DNA of 6,790 bases from Chitinophagaceae bacterium. Lineage in GTDB: Bacteria > Bacteroidota > Bacteroidia > Chitinophagales > Chitinophagaceae. Numbering within the stretch: position 1 is the first letter of the stretch; the number at the start of each line of letters is the position of its first letter. Positions 6,167 through 6,790 of the stretch are shown here, piece by piece. The stretch lies in the NCBI GenBank assembly GCA_003167015.1, contig PMUF01000206.1, forward strand, positions 1 to 6,790, read 5' to 3'. A program made the translations under genes and the position numbers. The notes below the pieces were generated by a model. That model had not been told where the DNA came from. It saw only the letters and a list, made by a program, of their open reading frames with translations, and searched no databases.

Positions 6167-6193
6167 ATTAGTCTACAAAAACAGTTGACTAAT
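6167..6193 (+). repeat. 27-bp inverted repeat, candidate operator of the encapsulin gene
   Basis: Arms ATTAGTCTAC (6167-6176) and GTTGACTAAT (6184-6193) are complementary at 9 of 10 positions, separated by the 7-base AT-rich spacer 6177-6183. The right arm contains the TTG (6185-6187) that could serve as the upstream promoter element, so a protein bound here would affect transcription of the gene at 6243. The size and symmetry fit a homodimeric regulator. Which family binds is unknown; an Rrf2-type or other sulfur-responsive regulator is a guess based on the gene it precedes. Confidence 0.5.
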
Positions 6194-6218
6194 AGAATTA
6201 AATAAATCCCTACCTTCG
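6185..6218 (+). promoter_or_regulatory. Putative promoter of the encapsulin gene
   Basis: TACCTTCG at 6211-6218 is one mismatch from the TAnnTTTG box, and a TTG lies at 6185-6187 with a 23-base spacer, slightly longer than the usual 19-21. Transcription would start at about 6223-6226, giving a leader of roughly 17-20 nt. The bases before the ATG at 6243 are A/C-rich without a Shine-Dalgarno sequence, normal for this phylum. Confidence 0.45.
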
Positions 6219-6242
6219 ATAGGTTTAATCAAAACCACCATT

Positions 6243-6790
6243 ATGGCTGAAGAAATAAAAAAGCAAACCGCCTTAGGGGACGTCGCCGCCAGACAACTGG
6301 CCATCGCCACCCGCACCGTACCGCAGATGATCACGATCACCCCGCGGTGGTTAACGCACCTGCTCAATTGGATCCCGGTTGAATCCGGCGTCTACAGGCT
6401 TAATAAAGTCAAAGATGGCAGTAACGTCGAAGTGGATTGCTCGGGCCGGGATGAAAGGGTACTCCCCCAGACTTTTGTGGACTATGTAGAAAATCCGCGT
6501 GAGTACAATCTGAGTGCGGTGAATACGGTTCTCGACGTCCATACCCGGGTATCGGATTTGTACAGCAAACCTTATAACCAGATCAGCGAACAGCTGCGCC
6601 TCATCATCGAGACGATTAAGGAGCGGCAGGAAAGTGAGTTGATCAACAACAAGGAATATGGACTTCTGAGCAGCGTGGCGCCCTCGCAGCGCATCGGCAC
6701 GCGCACGGGCCCTCCCACGCCGGATGACCTGGACGAGCTGATCTCCAAGGTCTGGAAAGAGCCCGGTTTTTTCCTCTTGCATCCATCGGC
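6243..6790 (+). CDS. Family 2 encapsulin shell protein (SrpI / MMP-I type), N-terminal part, runs off right edge
   Basis: The frame is open from the ATG at 6243 to the edge (182 codons plus two bases). It matches the Family 2 encapsulin pattern I know: the N-terminal arm A-A-R-Q-L-A-x-x-T-x-T-x-P-Q-M (15-29), P-R-W-L (34-37), Y-R-L-N-K (51-55), V-L-D-V-H-T-R-V-S-D-L-Y (97-107), E-Q-L-R-L-x-I-E-x-I-x-E-R-Q-E (116-130), E-L-I-N-N-x-E-Y-G-L-L (132-142) and the hallmark G-P-P-T-P-D-D-L-D-E-L (156-166) followed by V-W-K-E-P-x-F-F-L-x-H-P (170-181). Such proteins assemble into icosahedral HK97-fold compartments in the cytosol. Subtype 2A commonly encloses a cysteine desulfurase. S. elongatus SrpI is sulfur-starvation induced. 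Full length in 2A is about 300 residues, so about 40% is unseen. No cyclic-nucleotide-binding domain appears in the visible part, which leans toward 2A. An inverted repeat and a promoter-like box lie upstream. Confidence 0.88.
   Translation, partial: MAEEIKKQTALGDVAARQLAIATRTVPQMITITPRWLTHLLNWIPVESGVYRLNKVKDGSNVEVDCSGRDERVLPQTFVDYVENPREYNLSAVNTVLDVHTRVSDLYSKPYNQISEQLRLIIETIKERQESELINNKEYGLLSSVAPSQRIGTRTGPPTPDDLDELISKVWKEPGFFLLHPS

Noticed and set aside
6042..6188. 48-codon plus-strand frame through the C-rich tract
   Set aside because: Its Pro/Leu/Arg-rich product follows from base composition, it ends inside the candidate operator, and no family or start signal supports it.
6351..6782. 143-codon minus-strand frame at the right end
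   Set aside because: It is the complement of the encapsulin gene. The plus strand carries conserved family motifs throughout, whereas the minus frame resembles nothing I know.
1..6790. CRISPR array, tRNA or rRNA genes, insertion sequences
   Set aside because: No regularly spaced direct repeats, no cloverleaf or rRNA-like stretches and no transposase sequence or terminal inverted repeats were seen, including at the SDR/permease break.

Overview
The window looks like a chromosomal segment from a member of the Bacteroidota, most likely a Chitinophaga-like soil bacterium. The reasons are copies of the phylum's -7 promoter box (TAnnTTTG) just upstream of several starts, A-rich leaders without clear Shine-Dalgarno sequences, a two-FtsX-domain ABC permease of the Bacteroidota type, a DbpA-tailed DEAD-box helicase and a GENxHxAFNDPP-type NagB. 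Genus level is inference only.

Left part (1-1375). The N-terminus of a Tat-exported protein leaves the window on the minus strand. It is divergent from a small secreted NTF2-like (lumazine-binding-like) protein. Next comes a short-chain dehydrogenase that keeps its whole cofactor and catalytic core but has lost its C-terminus.

Break (about 1366-1380). The 3'-truncated dehydrogenase (+) is joined tail to tail to a 3'-truncated ABC permease (-). Recognisable sequence of one family stops where the other starts, and GC content steps from about 49% to about 58% in the 240-base samples counted. This is a rearrangement breakpoint or an assembly chimera.

Right part (1376-6014, all minus strand). 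In transcription order: DEAD-box RNA helicase, nagA (N-acetylglucosamine-6-phosphate deacetylase), nagB (glucosamine-6-phosphate deaminase), truncated permease. The genes are packed (20-26 nt, 8-bp overlap, 20-bp overlap) and may form one transcription unit. NagA and NagB together turn GlcNAc-6-P into fructose-6-P, feeding amino sugars into glycolysis.

Right edge (6015-6790). A 228-bp divergent intergenic region holds a strongly C-rich tract and then a 9/10 inverted repeat overlapping the putative upstream promoter element of the last gene. That gene (6243 to the edge, +) is the N-terminal 182 residues of a Family 2 encapsulin shell protein (SrpI / MMP-I type), an HK97-fold protein nanocompartment. 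Its cargo, typically a cysteine desulfurase in subtype 2A, would be expected just outside the window. This is the most interesting system here. It is easily missed because the gene is open at the right edge and an antisense frame of 143 codons covers most of it.
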